A stretch of 64,000 nucleotides of DNA from Micromonospora sp. RHAY321 (GCF_023896955.1 NZ_JAMHIW010000004.1:434001-498000); one strand, 5' to 3'; positions 26,419-35,565 are shown, numbered from the stretch's first letter. Numbers and translations: made by a program. The notes: a model not told the origin generated them from the letters alone.

Positions 26419-28038
26419 ATGAGCCAGGCGACAGCGCCCAGCAGGGCGACCGGCGTCGACATGACCCACCGACAGATCCTGGAGGCCCTCTCCGGCCTGC
26501 TGCTGGGCATGTTCGTCGCGATCCTCTCCTCCACGGTCGTCTCGAACGCGCTGCCGCGGATCATCACCGAGCTGCACGGCGGCCAGTCCGCGTACACCTG
26601 GGTGGTCACCTCGGCCCTGCTCGCCACCACCGCGACCACCCCCATCTGGGGCAAGCTCGCCGACCTGACCAGTAAGAAGCTCCTGGTCCAGCTCTCCCTC
26701 GGGATCTACGTGCTGGGCTCGGTGCTGGCCGGCGCCGCGCAGGGCACCGGCGAGCTGATCGCCTGCCGGGTGCTCCAGGGCATCGGCGCCGGCGGCCTCA
26801 CCGCGCTGGCTCAGGTGATCATGGCCAGCATGATCGCGCCGCGCGAGCGGGGTCGCTACAGCGGATACCTCGGCGCCGTGATGGCCGTCGGCACCATCGG
26901 CGGCCCGCTGATCGGCGGCGTCATCGTCGACACCTCCTGGCTCGGCTGGCGCTGGTGCTTCTACGTCGGCGTGCCGTTCGCCGTCGCCGCGCTGGTCGTG
27001 CTCCAGAAGACCCTGCACCTGCCGGTCGTGAAGCGGAAGGCACAGATCGACTGGTGGGGCGCCACGCTGATCACCGCGGCCGTCTCCGTGCTGCTGATCT
27101 GGGTCTCGCTCGCCGGCGACCAGTTCGCCTGGGCCTCCTGGGAGTCCGCCGTCATGGTGGTCGGCGCCCTGGTGCTCGGCGCGCTGGCGATCCGGGTGGA
27201 GACCCGGGCCGCCGAGCCGATGATCCCGCCACGGCTGTTCCGCAACCGCACAATCACCCTGGCGGTCGTCGCCAGCATCGCCGTCGGCGTCGGCATGTTC
27301 GGCGCCTCGGTCTTCCTCGGCCAGTACTTCCAGATCAGCCGCGGTCAGAGCCCGACCATGTCCGGCCTGATGACCCTGCCGATGATCCTCGGCCTGCTGG
27401 TCTCCTCCACGCTCAGCGGACGGATCATCACCCGCACCGGCCGCTGGAAGCGGTTCCTGGTGCTGGGCTCGGCGCTGCTGACCGTCGGCTTCGCGCTGAT
27501 GGGCACGCTCCGCGCGGACACCAGCTTCACCCTGCTCAGCTGCTACATGGCGGCGATCGGCATCGGCCTGGGCATGACCATGCAGAACCTGGTCCTCGCC
27601 GTGCAGAACACCGTCGGCCCGCACGAGCTCGGCGCGGCCAGCTCGGTGGTGGCGTTCTTCCGCAGCCTGGGCGGCGCGATCGGCGTCTCCGCGCTCGGCG
27701 CGGTACTCGCCCACAAGGTCAAGGACTACACCGCCGAGGGCCTGGCCCAACTCGGTGTCCCCGCGTCCAGCTCGGGCAGCGGCGGCGTCCTGCCCGACGT
27801 GCACTCCCTGCCCGGCCCGCTGCGGACGGTCGTGGAGAGCGCGTACGGCCACGGTGCCGGCGACATCTTCCTGGCGGCCGCCCCCTTCGCGCTGATCGCG
27901 CTGATCGCTGTGAGCTTCATCAAGGAGGTGCCGCTGCGGCAGCACAACAGCTCTCCGATCGGCGCCGAGGCCGAGCAAGAATCAACCATCGCGGCCGGAG
28001 CTGGTGCCTCCGTGGTCCGTACCGGCCAGCAGAGGTGA
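26419..28038 (+). CDS. DHA2-family MFS drug exporter (14 transmembrane segments)
   Basis: 539 residues from ATG 26419, with GGAGG 9 nt upstream. About 14 hydrophobic segments. MFS motif A is seen as GKLADLTSKKLL, and motif C of drug:H+ antiporters as GYLGAVMAVGTIGGPLIGGV. The segment LSSTVVSNALPRII with a DxxxVNVALP-like region in TM1 marks the DHA2 (EmrB/QacA-like) group. It probably exports toxic compounds by proton antiport. It is placed after a MarR gene whose likely operators overlap its promoter. The C-terminal 30 residues are hydrophilic. Confidence 0.92.
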   Translation: MSQATAPSRATGVDMTHRQILEALSGLLLGMFVAILSSTVVSNALPRIITELHGGQSAYTWVVTSALLATTATTPIWGKLADLTSKKLLVQLSLGIYVLGSVLAGAAQGTGELIACRVLQGIGAGGLTALAQVIMASMIAPRERGRYSGYLGAVMAVGTIGGPLIGGVIVDTSWLGWRWCFYVGVPFAVAALVVLQKTLHLPVVKRKAQIDWWGATLITAAVSVLLIWVSLAGDQFAWASWESAVMVVGALVLGALAIRVETRAAEPMIPPRLFRNRTITLAVVASIAVGVGMFGASVFLGQYFQISRGQSPTMSGLMTLPMILGLLVSSTLSGRIITRTGRWKRFLVLGSALLTVGFALMGTLRADTSFTLLSCYMAAIGIGLGMTMQNLVLAVQNTVGPHELGAASSVVAFFRSLGGAIGVSALGAVLAHKVKDYTAEGLAQLGVPASSSGSGGVLPDVHSLPGPLRTVVESAYGHGAGDIFLAAAPFALIALIAVSFIKEVPLRQHNSSPIGAEAEQESTIAAGAGASVVRTGQQR

Positions 28039-28049
28039 GGTAGCCAGCC

Positions 28050-28544
28050 ATGAGCGTGGGAGCACCGGACCGCGAGGAGTACGGCCCCCGGACCCGTCCA
28101 CTGCCCTTCGAACGCGGCACGGACGGGCCCCGGGTGGTCCTGGTCGGCGTGGACGGCACCCGCACCTCCGAGCGGGCCGGCTGGTACGCCGCCGGCCTGG
28201 CCCGCCGGCAGGGCGCCGCGCTGGTGGTGGTCTTCGTCAGCTCGGCGAGCGGCCTGACCGCCCTGGTGCCCGGGATGGACGCCGGCGCGGTGCAGCGGAC
28301 CCACGACGAGCTGGCCGACGAGCTGCGTCGGGAGTGCCGGCGCGGGGCCGAGGAGCTGGGCGTGCCGCTGACCTTCCTGTGCCGCCGCGGCGACGCGTAC
28401 GGGGAACTGTGCGCGGCGGCCGACGAGTTCCAGGCCGACATGGTCGTGGTGGGGGCCTCCGAGCAGGCCGGTCACCGGCTGGTCGGCTCGGTCGCCACCC
28501 GTCTGGTGCGCACCGGGCGCTGGCCCGTCGTCGTCGTGCCCTGA
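28050..28544 (+). CDS. Universal stress protein (UspA-like), single domain
   Basis: 164 residues. One Usp domain preceded by about 25 hydrophilic residues: VVLVGVDGTRTSERAGWYAA at the N-terminus of the fold, and VVVGASEQAGHRLVGSVATR with a partly kept ATP-binding G-x2-G-x9-G loop, ending PVVVVP. It starts 12 bp after the exporter and is probably in the same transcript. Its role is unknown; in related actinobacteria Usp genes respond to hypoxia and stationary phase. Confidence 0.88.
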   Translation: MSVGAPDREEYGPRTRPLPFERGTDGPRVVLVGVDGTRTSERAGWYAAGLARRQGAALVVVFVSSASGLTALVPGMDAGAVQRTHDELADELRRECRRGAEELGVPLTFLCRRGDAYGELCAAADEFQADMVVVGASEQAGHRLVGSVATRLVRTGRWPVVVVP

Positions 28545-28588
28545 TAACCCGTCGCGAAGTGTCAGCCGCGCCGGGCAGGATGCGCGGC

Positions 28589-29119
28589 ATGACCTGGACT
28601 GCGCCGGAGATCACCCGGACCCAAGAACCGTACGTCGGCGACGAGCGCACCATGCTCGAGGGCTGGCTCGACTACCACCGCCAGACGCTGCTGCTCAAGT
28701 GCGCCGGGCTCACCGCCGAGCAGCTGAAGACGCCGAGCGTGCAGCCCTCGGGGCTCACCCTGCTCGGCCTCGTACGCCACATGACCGAGGTGGAGCGCTG
28801 GTGGTTCCGCATCCGCGCCGCCGGCGAGCACCTGGATGACCTCTACAACACCGAGGCGAGCCCCGACGGCGACCTGGACGACATCGCCGACGCCGACGCC
28901 GAGACCGACTTCGCCACGTACGCCGCGGAACTCACGGCGGTCCGGGCCGCGACGGCCAAGCTGTCCCTGGACGACACTTTCCTGCGCCGACGCCGCGACG
29001 GCAGCGCCGACGAGATGAGCGTCCGCTGGGCCTACGTGCACATGATCGAGGAGTACGCCCGGCACAACGGCCACGCCGACCTGATCCGGGAACGCATCGA
29101 CGGCGCGACCGGCGAGTGA
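28589..29119 (+). CDS. DinB / DUF664 family protein
   Basis: 176 residues. A four-helix bundle of the DinB/YfiT type: LEGWLDYHRQTLLLKCAGL, LVRHMTEVERWWFR with a first metal-binding His, and WAYVHMIEEYARHNGHADLI with two further His residues in the expected HxxxEYxxHxGH pattern. The family includes thiol transferases that use mycothiol or bacillithiol; in an actinobacterium mycothiol is the likely cofactor, which is inference. ATG 28589 has GGCAGGA 8 nt upstream. It converges on the HAD gene with a 7-bp gap. Confidence 0.88.
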   Translation: MTWTAPEITRTQEPYVGDERTMLEGWLDYHRQTLLLKCAGLTAEQLKTPSVQPSGLTLLGLVRHMTEVERWWFRIRAAGEHLDDLYNTEASPDGDLDDIADADAETDFATYAAELTAVRAATAKLSLDDTFLRRRRDGSADEMSVRWAYVHMIEEYARHNGHADLIRERIDGATGE

Positions 29120-29126
29120 CCGCCGC

Positions 29127-29747
29127 TCAGTAGTCCAGGGCCGCCCGCAGGTAGCGCAGGTCGGCGTGACCGCCCCAGCGGTGCGCCGACAGCCCGGCGG
29201 CGCGGGCGCCGCGCACGGCCCAGTCCTCGTCGTCGACGAAGAGGACGCGGGCCGGCCGGGTGGCCAGTGCCTCGCAGGCGGCCTGGAAGTACTCCGGGGC
29301 CGGCTTGTGCACCCCGAGCGTCGAGGAGTTCACCACCACGTCCACCTCGTCGGCGAGGCCGAGCGCGGCCAGGTCGGCGTCGAGCAGGTCGGTGGCGTTG
29401 GTGGCCAGGCCGACCTTGATCCCGGCGGCGCGTACCTCCCGGACGAGGTCGAGCACCTCGGCGTCCACCTCGCCCCGGTAGCGCTGCCACTGCTCGACCG
29501 CCGCCCGGGCCCGGTCCACACCGCCGGCCGGCTCGGCCAGCGCGTCGGCCACGCTGCTCACCCAGGCGGCGTGGCTGACCTGGCCGGTGAGCACCGGCTG
29601 GAGCCGGCCCCACTGCATGGCGATCTCGGTGAGCACACCCTCGCCGAGGCCGAACTCCCGCTCCACCCCGGCGGCCACCGCCGGGTCGAACCGGCGCAGC
29701 ACGCCGTCCAGATCCAGCAGGAGCGCCGTCGCGCGTTCCCGAGCCAC
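29127..29747 (-). CDS. HAD-superfamily hydrolase
   Basis: 206 residues. HAD motif I is ALLLDLDGVLRRFD with the nucleophile Asp, motif II is VGLATNATDLL, the Lys is in VHKPAPEYFQ, and motif IV is RVLFVDDEDWAVRGARAAG. A C1-type helical cap lies between motifs I and II. It is likely a small-molecule phosphatase; the substrate is not predictable. The GTG start shares one base with the smc stop (TAGTG), so it is the last gene of the smc transcript. Confidence 0.9.
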   Translation of the reverse strand: MARERATALLLDLDGVLRRFDPAVAAGVEREFGLGEGVLTEIAMQWGRLQPVLTGQVSHAAWVSSVADALAEPAGGVDRARAAVEQWQRYRGEVDAEVLDLVREVRAAGIKVGLATNATDLLDADLAALGLADEVDVVVNSSTLGVHKPAPEYFQAACEALATRPARVLFVDDEDWAVRGARAAGLSAHRWGGHADLRYLRAALDY

Positions 29748-32700
29748 TACCCGTTCTCCTCGCCGCGGCTGTGCCGCTGGTCGTCCTCGTCGGTCCGGTT
29801 GAGCCGTTGGCTGATCACCTGGGTGACGCCGCTGCGCATGGTGACGCCGTAGAGGGCGTCCGCGATCTCCATCGTCCGCTTCTGGTGGGTGATGACGATC
29901 AGCTGACTCTTCTCCCGCAACTGTGCCAGCAACGTGATCAGCCGGCCCAGGTTCACGTCGTCCAGGGCCGCCTCCACCTCGTCCATGATGTAGAACGGGC
30001 TGGGCCGGGCGCGGAAGATCGCCACCAGCATGGCCACGGCGGTCAGCGACCGCTCGCCACCGGAGAGCAGCGACAGCCGCTTGATCTTCTTGCCGGGTGG
30101 GCGGGCCTCCACCTCGACGCCGGTGGTGAGCAGGTCCTCCGGGTCGGTGAGGATCAGACGGCCCTCGCCGCCGGGGAAGAGCACGGTGAACACCTGCTCG
30201 AACTCGCGCGCAGTGTCCTCGAACGCGCTGGCGAAGACCTCCAGGATCCGCTCGTCCACGTCCTTGACCACGGTGAGCAGGTCCCGCCGGGTGGCCTTGA
30301 GGTCCTCCAGTTGCTCCGAGAGGAACTTGTAGCGCTCCTCCAGCGCGGCGAACTCCTCCAGCGCGAGCGGGTTGACCTTGCCGAGCAGGGCCAGCTCGCG
30401 TTCGGCCTTGGCGGCCCGCTTCTCCTGCACCGGTCGCTCGTAGCGGACCGGCTCGGGCACCGGCAGCCCGTCGCGTTCGGCCGCCGCCACGTCGGCCTGG
30501 GTGGGCGGGACGGGCTGGGCGGGGCCGTACTCGGCGACCAGGGTCTCCACGTCCAGCCCGAAGTCCTCGGCCGCCTTCGCCTCCAACTGCTCGATGCGCA
30601 GCCGCTGCTCGGCGCGGGCCACCTCGTCCCGGTGCACCTGGCTGGTCAGCCGCTCCAGCTCCGCGCCGAACCGCTTGGCGGCCCCGCGTACCTCCTGGAG
30701 TTCCGCCTCGCGGGCGGCCCGTTCGCGCGCGACCGCGTCGCGGTGCTCCTCGGCCGCGGCGATCGAGGTGGTGAGTCGGGTGAGCGCCTCCCGGGCGCCG
30801 CCGGCGACGGCCCGGGCGATGCCCGCGCCCCGGGTGCGCGCCGCACGCCGGGCGGCGGCGCGTTCCCGGGCGGCCCGCTCCGCGGTGGCCTGCCGGGCCA
30901 GCGAGTCGGCCCGGCCGGCGATCGAGGAGACACGCTCCTCGGCGGTACGCACCGCGAGCCGGACCTCCATCTCGTTCTGCCGGGCCTGCGGCACCATCGC
31001 GGCGAGCTGGTCCCGTTCCTCGCTGGACGGCTCGGCGTCGACCGGGGTCTCCTCGGCCAGCCGCAGCCGCTCCTCCAGCTCGTCGAGCGCGGCGAGGTCC
31101 CGCTGCCGGGCAGCCTCGGCGCGGGCCCGGGACTCGCCGAGCCGGTCGGTCTCCGCCTTCGCCGAGCGGGCCGCCGCACCCAGCTCGGCCAGCCGGCGGG
31201 CGGCCGCGTTGCGGTGGCTCTCCGCCTCGCGCTTCTCCGCGGCCGCGTGCTGCACGGCCTCCTTGGCGGCGGCCACCTCGGCGCGCGCCTCGCCGAGCTG
31301 GTCGCGCAGCTCCGCGCCGGTGCGCTCGGCGGCGAGCCGGTTGGTACGGGCCTCCTCGACGGCGGCCTGCACCTCGATGTAGCTGGGCGCCTTGGCCGAC
31401 CCGCCGGCCGCCGCGTACGCCCCGACCACGTCCCCGTCAGGGGTGACGGCGCGCAGTTCGGGGTTGCCGGCGACCAGCTCGGCGGCGGCGGCCAGGTCGT
31501 CGACCAGCGCCACGTCGCGCAGCGCCCGGTGCACGGCGGGGCGCAACTCGGCGTTGCACTCCACCAGGTCGGGTGCCCATCGGGCGCCGTCGGGCAGCTT
31601 CGGGCGCAGCGCGTCCGCCGAGCCGGTCATGCCAGGCCCGGCAGGGCTGCCGATCAGCAGGCCGGCCCGGCCGGCGTCGGAGATCTTCAGCAGCCGCATG
31701 GCCTCGACGGCCTCGTCCACCCCGCTGACCGCGACCGCGTCGGCGAGGCCGCCGAGCGCGGCGGCCAGCGCGGCCTCGTTGCCCGGCGCGACGGTGAGCA
31801 GACCGGCGAGGCTGCCGAGCAGGCCGGGCACGTCGCCGGCGCGGGCGAGCAGAGCGCCCGCGCCGTCCTTGCGCCGCAGGCCCAGGGCCAGCGCCTCCTC
31901 CCGGGCCTTCCAGGTGGCCGCGTCCTTCTCCGCCGCGCGCTCGGCGTCGGCCAGCGACCGGACGGTGGCCTGCGCCCGGTCCTGCGCGGCGACCGCCTCG
32001 GCGTGCCGGGCGTCGAGGTCGGCGTTGTCCCGGTCCGCCTCGGTGGACTGCGCGGCCACCGCGTCCAGCTCGGCCTGCGCCTGCTCGGCGCGGCCCAGGG
32101 CGTCGGCGTGCGCGATGGCGAGTCGTTCGATCTCCTCGGCGGCGCTGGTGGTCCGCGCCCGGGCCGAGTTGACCTGGCCGGTGAGCCGGGCCATCCCCTC
32201 CCGCCGGTCGGCGATGGCCTTGGCGGCGGCGACCAGTTCCCGCTCGGCGGCGGCGAGCTGCCGTTCCAGCTCCTGGCGGTGCTCCACCGCCTCGGCCAGC
32301 CGGATCTGGTCGTCGGTGAGCGCCGCGCGCAGCTCCTCCTCCTGCTCGCGGACGCGCTCGGCCTCGGCCTCCAGCTGGTCCGGGTCGCGGCCGGTCCGCT
32401 CGTCGTCGCCGGTGGTGCTCAGGTGTCGCAGCCGCTCCCGGGCCAACTGTTCGATCGAGCGGAAGCGTTCCTGCAGCGCGGAGAGCTTGTACCAGGTGTC
32501 CTGGGCGGCGGCGAGCAGCGGCGCGTCCTCGGCCAGCGCGGCCTCCAGCTCGCCGAGCCGGCCCTGCACCTCGGCGTGCTCGGCCTCGACCTGCTCGCGC
32601 CGCTCCCGCACCGCGGTCTCGTCGGCGATCTCCCGATCGAGAGTGGTGCGCAGGGTCGCCAGGTCGTCGGCGAGCAGCCGCAGCCGGGCGTCGCGCAGGT

Positions 32701-33361
32701 TGGCCTGGATGGCGGCGGCGCGGCGGGCCACCTCCGCCTGCCGGCCCAGCGGCTTGAGCTGGCGGCGCAGCTCGGCCGTCAGGTCGGTCAGGCGGTTGAG
32801 GTTCACCTGCATCGCGTCGAGCTTGCGCAGCGCCTTTTCCTTGCGCTTGCGGTGCTTGAGGACGCCGGCCGCCTCCTCGATGAACGCCCGGCGGTCCTCC
32901 GGCTTGGCGTGCAGCATGCCGTCGAGCCGGCCCTGGCCGACGATGATGTGCATCTCCCGGCCGATACCCGAGTCGGACAGCAACTCCTGGATGTCCAGCA
33001 GCCGGCAGGAGTTGCCGTTGATCTCGTACTCGCTCTCGCCGGAGCGGAACATCCGGCGGGTGATGGAGACCTCGGTGTACTCGATCGGCAGCGCGCCGTC
33101 GGTGTTGTCGATGGTGAGGGTGACCTCGGCGCGACCCAGCGGCGCCCGGCCGGCGGTGCCGGCGAAGATCACGTCCTCCATCTTGCCGCCACGCAGCGCC
33201 TTGGCGCCCTGCTCGCCGAGCACCCAGGCGATGGCGTCGACGACGTTGGACTTGCCGGAGCCGTTCGGGCCCACCACGCAGGTGATCCCGGGCTCCAGCT
33301 TCAACGTCGTGGCGGAGGCGAAGGACTTGAAGCCCTTGACCGTCAGGCTCTTGAGATACAC
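29747..33361 (-). CDS. smc: Chromosome segregation protein SMC
   Basis: 1204 residues from GTG 33361. The ATPase that extrudes DNA loops with ScpA and ScpB. N-terminal head with Walker A GPNGSGKSNVVDA (31-43) and LRGGKMEDVIFAGT; long coiled coil to about 500; hinge at about 510-660 (VPGLLGSLAGLLTV); returning coil very rich in Ala, Glu and Arg; C-terminal head with the signature LSGGERSLTAVAM and Walker B FYIMDEVEAALDD. Length and order are normal. Neither scpA nor scpB is in the window. Confidence 0.97.
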   Translation of the reverse strand: MYLKSLTVKGFKSFASATTLKLEPGITCVVGPNGSGKSNVVDAIAWVLGEQGAKALRGGKMEDVIFAGTAGRAPLGRAEVTLTIDNTDGALPIEYTEVSITRRMFRSGESEYEINGNSCRLLDIQELLSDSGIGREMHIIVGQGRLDGMLHAKPEDRRAFIEEAAGVLKHRKRKEKALRKLDAMQVNLNRLTDLTAELRRQLKPLGRQAEVARRAAAIQANLRDARLRLLADDLATLRTTLDREIADETAVRERREQVEAEHAEVQGRLGELEAALAEDAPLLAAAQDTWYKLSALQERFRSIEQLARERLRHLSTTGDDERTGRDPDQLEAEAERVREQEEELRAALTDDQIRLAEAVEHRQELERQLAAAERELVAAAKAIADRREGMARLTGQVNSARARTTSAAEEIERLAIAHADALGRAEQAQAELDAVAAQSTEADRDNADLDARHAEAVAAQDRAQATVRSLADAERAAEKDAATWKAREEALALGLRRKDGAGALLARAGDVPGLLGSLAGLLTVAPGNEAALAAALGGLADAVAVSGVDEAVEAMRLLKISDAGRAGLLIGSPAGPGMTGSADALRPKLPDGARWAPDLVECNAELRPAVHRALRDVALVDDLAAAAELVAGNPELRAVTPDGDVVGAYAAAGGSAKAPSYIEVQAAVEEARTNRLAAERTGAELRDQLGEARAEVAAAKEAVQHAAAEKREAESHRNAAARRLAELGAAARSAKAETDRLGESRARAEAARQRDLAALDELEERLRLAEETPVDAEPSSEERDQLAAMVPQARQNEMEVRLAVRTAEERVSSIAGRADSLARQATAERAARERAAARRAARTRGAGIARAVAGGAREALTRLTTSIAAAEEHRDAVARERAAREAELQEVRGAAKRFGAELERLTSQVHRDEVARAEQRLRIEQLEAKAAEDFGLDVETLVAEYGPAQPVPPTQADVAAAERDGLPVPEPVRYERPVQEKRAAKAERELALLGKVNPLALEEFAALEERYKFLSEQLEDLKATRRDLLTVVKDVDERILEVFASAFEDTAREFEQVFTVLFPGGEGRLILTDPEDLLTTGVEVEARPPGKKIKRLSLLSGGERSLTAVAMLVAIFRARPSPFYIMDEVEAALDDVNLGRLITLLAQLREKSQLIVITHQKRTMEIADALYGVTMRSGVTQVISQRLNRTDEDDQRHSRGEENG

Positions 33362-33496
33362 CTTCTCGATCCTCGTCCGGTGGCCGCCGTACCGTCGCCG
33401 GCAGCGCGGACCTGGGTGAACCCGCAGACTAACCCGGTGGCGCGAGCGGCCGGGCACGCGACCCGCCCCGGGTCACGCCCGTCGAGGGCGCGGGAC

Positions 33497-33696
33497 GCGA
33501 TCGGAAGCCGATCGCACTGTTGTTGCGGCGGCAGCGAGAAAGACAAACACCGTTCATGATCGGCCGGCCGACCGACGCCTTTCGGAAACAGTCGGCGCCG
33601 TTCGCCCACGGTCAAACGACAAGATCATAAATTGTCGGCGGCGATAGGAGCCGGACAGCGTTGCGCGCCGGCACTGGGGTGTCGGCGCGCATTTTT
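33497..33696 (+). ncRNA. Candidate intergenic small RNA ending at an intrinsic terminator
   Basis: On the plus strand three stems follow one another: GCGATCGG / CCGATCGC (33497-33515), CGACAA / TTGTCG (33617-33637) and the terminator stem at 33662-33691 followed by TTTTT. No plus-strand protein gene lies upstream that could need this terminator; only the antisense of smc does. The 5' end is not known, and the start given is that of the first hairpin. It could instead be the 3' end of an smc antisense transcript. Confidence 0.35.
33662..33696 (+). terminator. Intrinsic terminator with U-tract
   Basis: A 13-bp stem with one G-U pair (TGCGCGCCGGCAC / GTGTCGGCGCGCA), a 4-nt loop TGGG, then five T. 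This is the most classical terminator in the window and points to plus-strand transcription. It also lies 35 nt after the stop of the minus-strand small gene and might serve that as a U-less hairpin. Confidence 0.7.
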
Positions 33697-33730
33697 GCGG
33701 TGGTGCGATTCAGTTTTCCGACCCCGAAGA

Positions 33731-33925
33731 TCAGGTCAGCGCCGGCTCGGCCAGACGGAGCAGGTCGTCCGCCTCCGCCGCAGCCGCCGCGAGCCGATCG
33801 TTGTCGGCGCGCAGACGCGTGATCTCGAACTCCAGTGCCTGAACCCTGGCACGCAGTCGGGTGACCTCGTCGAGCAGACGCCGGTCGGGCGCTGCACCTA
33901 CGTGGCCGTAGAGGGCCTTCGCCAT
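33731..33925 (-). CDS. Small coiled-coil protein of unknown function
   Basis: 64 residues from ATG 33925, with AAGGAG 5 nt upstream. After MAKALYGHVG there is a single heptad-patterned helix (LLDEVTRLRARVQALEFEI, then RLRADNDRLAAAAAEADDLL) rich in Leu, Arg, Glu and Ala, predicted to form a coiled coil. No membrane segment or signal peptide. Small proteins with this start and a leucine-zipper-like helix are familiar in actinomycetes, but I know no function. It has a good ribosome-binding site and a promoter with a rare TATATA element. Confidence 0.78.
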   Translation of the reverse strand: MAKALYGHVGAAPDRRLLDEVTRLRARVQALEFEITRLRADNDRLAAAAAEADDLLRLAEPALT

Positions 33926-34296
33926 GCTGACTCCTTGATATGCGCTGCCGGAAAGGCCGGCCAACGCGCGCCCATTTGTACGCGGCTGTCATTCCAGGTG
34001 TATCTGGGCATGACCGGGCGCGACTGGCGACACCTATATATTGAGCCGCAAACCCCTCCTTCGTCAAGTTCTCGCAGGCCGTAGATCATCTCTACGTCGA
34101 CCTGTCCACTTGTCGGGGGGCTGCCTCACGGCACGGACACGCTCTGTCCGGACACCTTTACTGTACGCCCGGATTCCCGGAAGTCCGCACCTTGGCGTCC
34201 GACTTCCCCTTAACTCTTCCTTAGCCACGTTGCCGCAGGTCGTGGGCGAGTCGTAGCGTCACCCCGGCCCGCAACCGACCCCGTGGAGGCAGTGCC
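33926..34296. other. Divergent promoter region between the coiled-coil gene and the CAP-domain gene
   Basis: No gene is supported. The segment 34020-34080 holds a minus-strand promoter. The segment 34130-34230 is rich in pyrimidines (CTTCCCCTTAACTCTTCCTT) and may contain the plus-strand promoter for the CAP-domain gene, with no clear -10/-35 pair. GGAGG at 34285-34289 is the ribosome-binding site of that gene. Confidence 0.5.
34035..34067 (-). promoter_or_regulatory. Promoter of the small coiled-coil gene
   Basis: On the minus strand TTGACG (34067 to 34062) is followed by CAATATATAG (to 34034), which offers -10 hexamers at 17-21 bp spacing, such as CAATAT or TATATA. TATATATT is exceptional in this genome. 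It would give a 5' leader of about 100 nt. Confidence 0.55.
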
Positions 34297-35445
34297 GTGT
34301 ACGGCTGGACCGACCCGATGGACCCGAACGGCGCCCCCCGGCGCGCCGAGCGGCCGACCGACGAGCCGGACTGGCTGAGGGACCGCCCGGAGCCCCGCTC
34401 GTCCTACCTGTTCGGAGACGACCCCGACCAACCCGGTGACGAGTGGCACCGTGCGCAGCCCACCGCTCGCTGGCAGCAGGATCCGGAGCCCGCCCCCTCC
34501 GGGCCGGCCGACGACCGAACCACCGCCTGGGTGGCGTACGAGCCCGCCTACCAGCCGGACGACGAGCCGACCGGCGACTGGCGTGCCAGCGGCCCGACCG
34601 AGGAGACCACCGGCGGCTGGAGCACCGGCGCCGGCGACGACACCAGCGGCTGGCGGACCGACGCGACCGATGCCGGCCGTCCGAGCGAGGGGCGGCACCG
34701 CTCTCCGCGGCGCTGGCGTCGACCGTTGATGATCGGCGGCGCCGCCGCGGCGGCCACCCTCGTGGTGAGCTTCGGCGTCGGCGCGCTCGCCCTGCCCGGC
34801 GGAGACGGCGCGGACAGCGAGCCGACCGCCGTCGACGACACCATCGCCGCCGCCCCGGCGGTGCCGACCGAGCAGCCGCCGGTCGACAGCCTGGTCGCAC
34901 CCTCCCCGACCAGCTCGCCCAGCCCGGCGAAGCCGAGCCCGTCGCCGACCAGGGTCGTCAAGCCCACCCCGGAGTCGTCGCGGACCACCGCCGCGTCGCG
35001 GCGCAGCGCCCAGCGCAGCAGCGCGCCGAGCACCACCACCGGCTCGGGCTCCAGCGGCACCGTCAGCGCCCAGGCCCAGGAGGTCGTGAACCTGGTCAAC
35101 GCCGAGCGGGCCAAGGCCGGCTGCAAGGCACTGAGCGTCGACGACAAGCTGATGACCGCCGCGCAGCGGCACAGCCAGGACCAGGCCGACCACCAGGACA
35201 TGTCGCACACCGGCAGCGACGGCAGCAACGCCGGCGTCCGGCTGGACCGCGTCGGCTACTCCTGGCGCACCTACGGCGAGAACGTGGCGTGGAACCAGAA
35301 GACGCCGGCCGCCGTCATGGACGCCTGGATGAACAGCTCGGGCCACCGGGCCAACATCCTGAACTGCGCGTTCACCGAGATCGGCGTCGGTATCGCCAGC
35401 AGCAACGGGCCGTACTGGACGCAGGTCTTCGCGGCACCGCGCTGA
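34297..35445 (+). CDS. CAP/SCP-domain (PR-1-like) membrane-anchored protein
   Basis: 382 residues from GTG 34297, GGAGG 7 nt upstream. Residues 1-140 are an acidic, Pro/Trp-rich cytoplasmic region with repeated WR and DD motifs; a transmembrane segment follows (about 146-168, IGGAAAAATLVVSFGVGALA); then a Ser/Thr/Pro-rich stalk (175-255); and the CAP domain at about 258-382. The CAP domain keeps VNLVNAERAKAGCKAL, MSHTGSDG, YGENVAWNQ with its Glu, and NSSGHRANIL with its His. Bacterial CAP proteins bind lipids or glycans; the ligand here is unknown. The topology puts CAP outside the cell. Confidence 0.9.
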   Translation: MYGWTDPMDPNGAPRRAERPTDEPDWLRDRPEPRSSYLFGDDPDQPGDEWHRAQPTARWQQDPEPAPSGPADDRTTAWVAYEPAYQPDDEPTGDWRASGPTEETTGGWSTGAGDDTSGWRTDATDAGRPSEGRHRSPRRWRRPLMIGGAAAAATLVVSFGVGALALPGGDGADSEPTAVDDTIAAAPAVPTEQPPVDSLVAPSPTSSPSPAKPSPSPTRVVKPTPESSRTTAASRRSAQRSSAPSTTTGSGSSGTVSAQAQEVVNLVNAERAKAGCKALSVDDKLMTAAQRHSQDQADHQDMSHTGSDGSNAGVRLDRVGYSWRTYGENVAWNQKTPAAVMDAWMNSSGHRANILNCAFTEIGVGIASSNGPYWTQVFAAPR

Positions 35446-35565
35446 CCGCGCGTCGTCGGCGCCCCCGCGCTCGTTTGACCCGGTGAGGTACGCCGGGCCG
35501 GAGCGTGGGGGCGACAGCGTACCGGTGAGGGCGGCGACCGGCCGCCCGCGACCCGGGAGCTGCCG

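Larger units (their letters stand above)
33362..33730. other. Gene-free stretch upstream of smc
   Basis: No supported protein gene lies here. The stretch holds the smc upstream region on the minus strand (TTGACC at about 33607-33612 is one possible -35), and on the plus strand a series of hairpins that ends in a U-tract terminator. It is less GC-rich than its neighbours around 33515-33560 and 33600-33640. Confidence 0.5.

Noticed and set aside
26380..27978. Long minus-strand frame opposite the DHA2 exporter
   Set aside because: Its translation is Asp/Gly/Gln/His-rich low-complexity sequence with no family match, typical of an antisense shadow; the plus strand is a clear MFS protein.
29771..33559. 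Very long plus-strand open frame (about 1260 codons) opposite smc
   Set aside because: It is the antisense shadow of a high-GC gene; the translation is Leu/Gly/Arg/Val-rich without any domain, while the minus strand encodes a full SMC protein.
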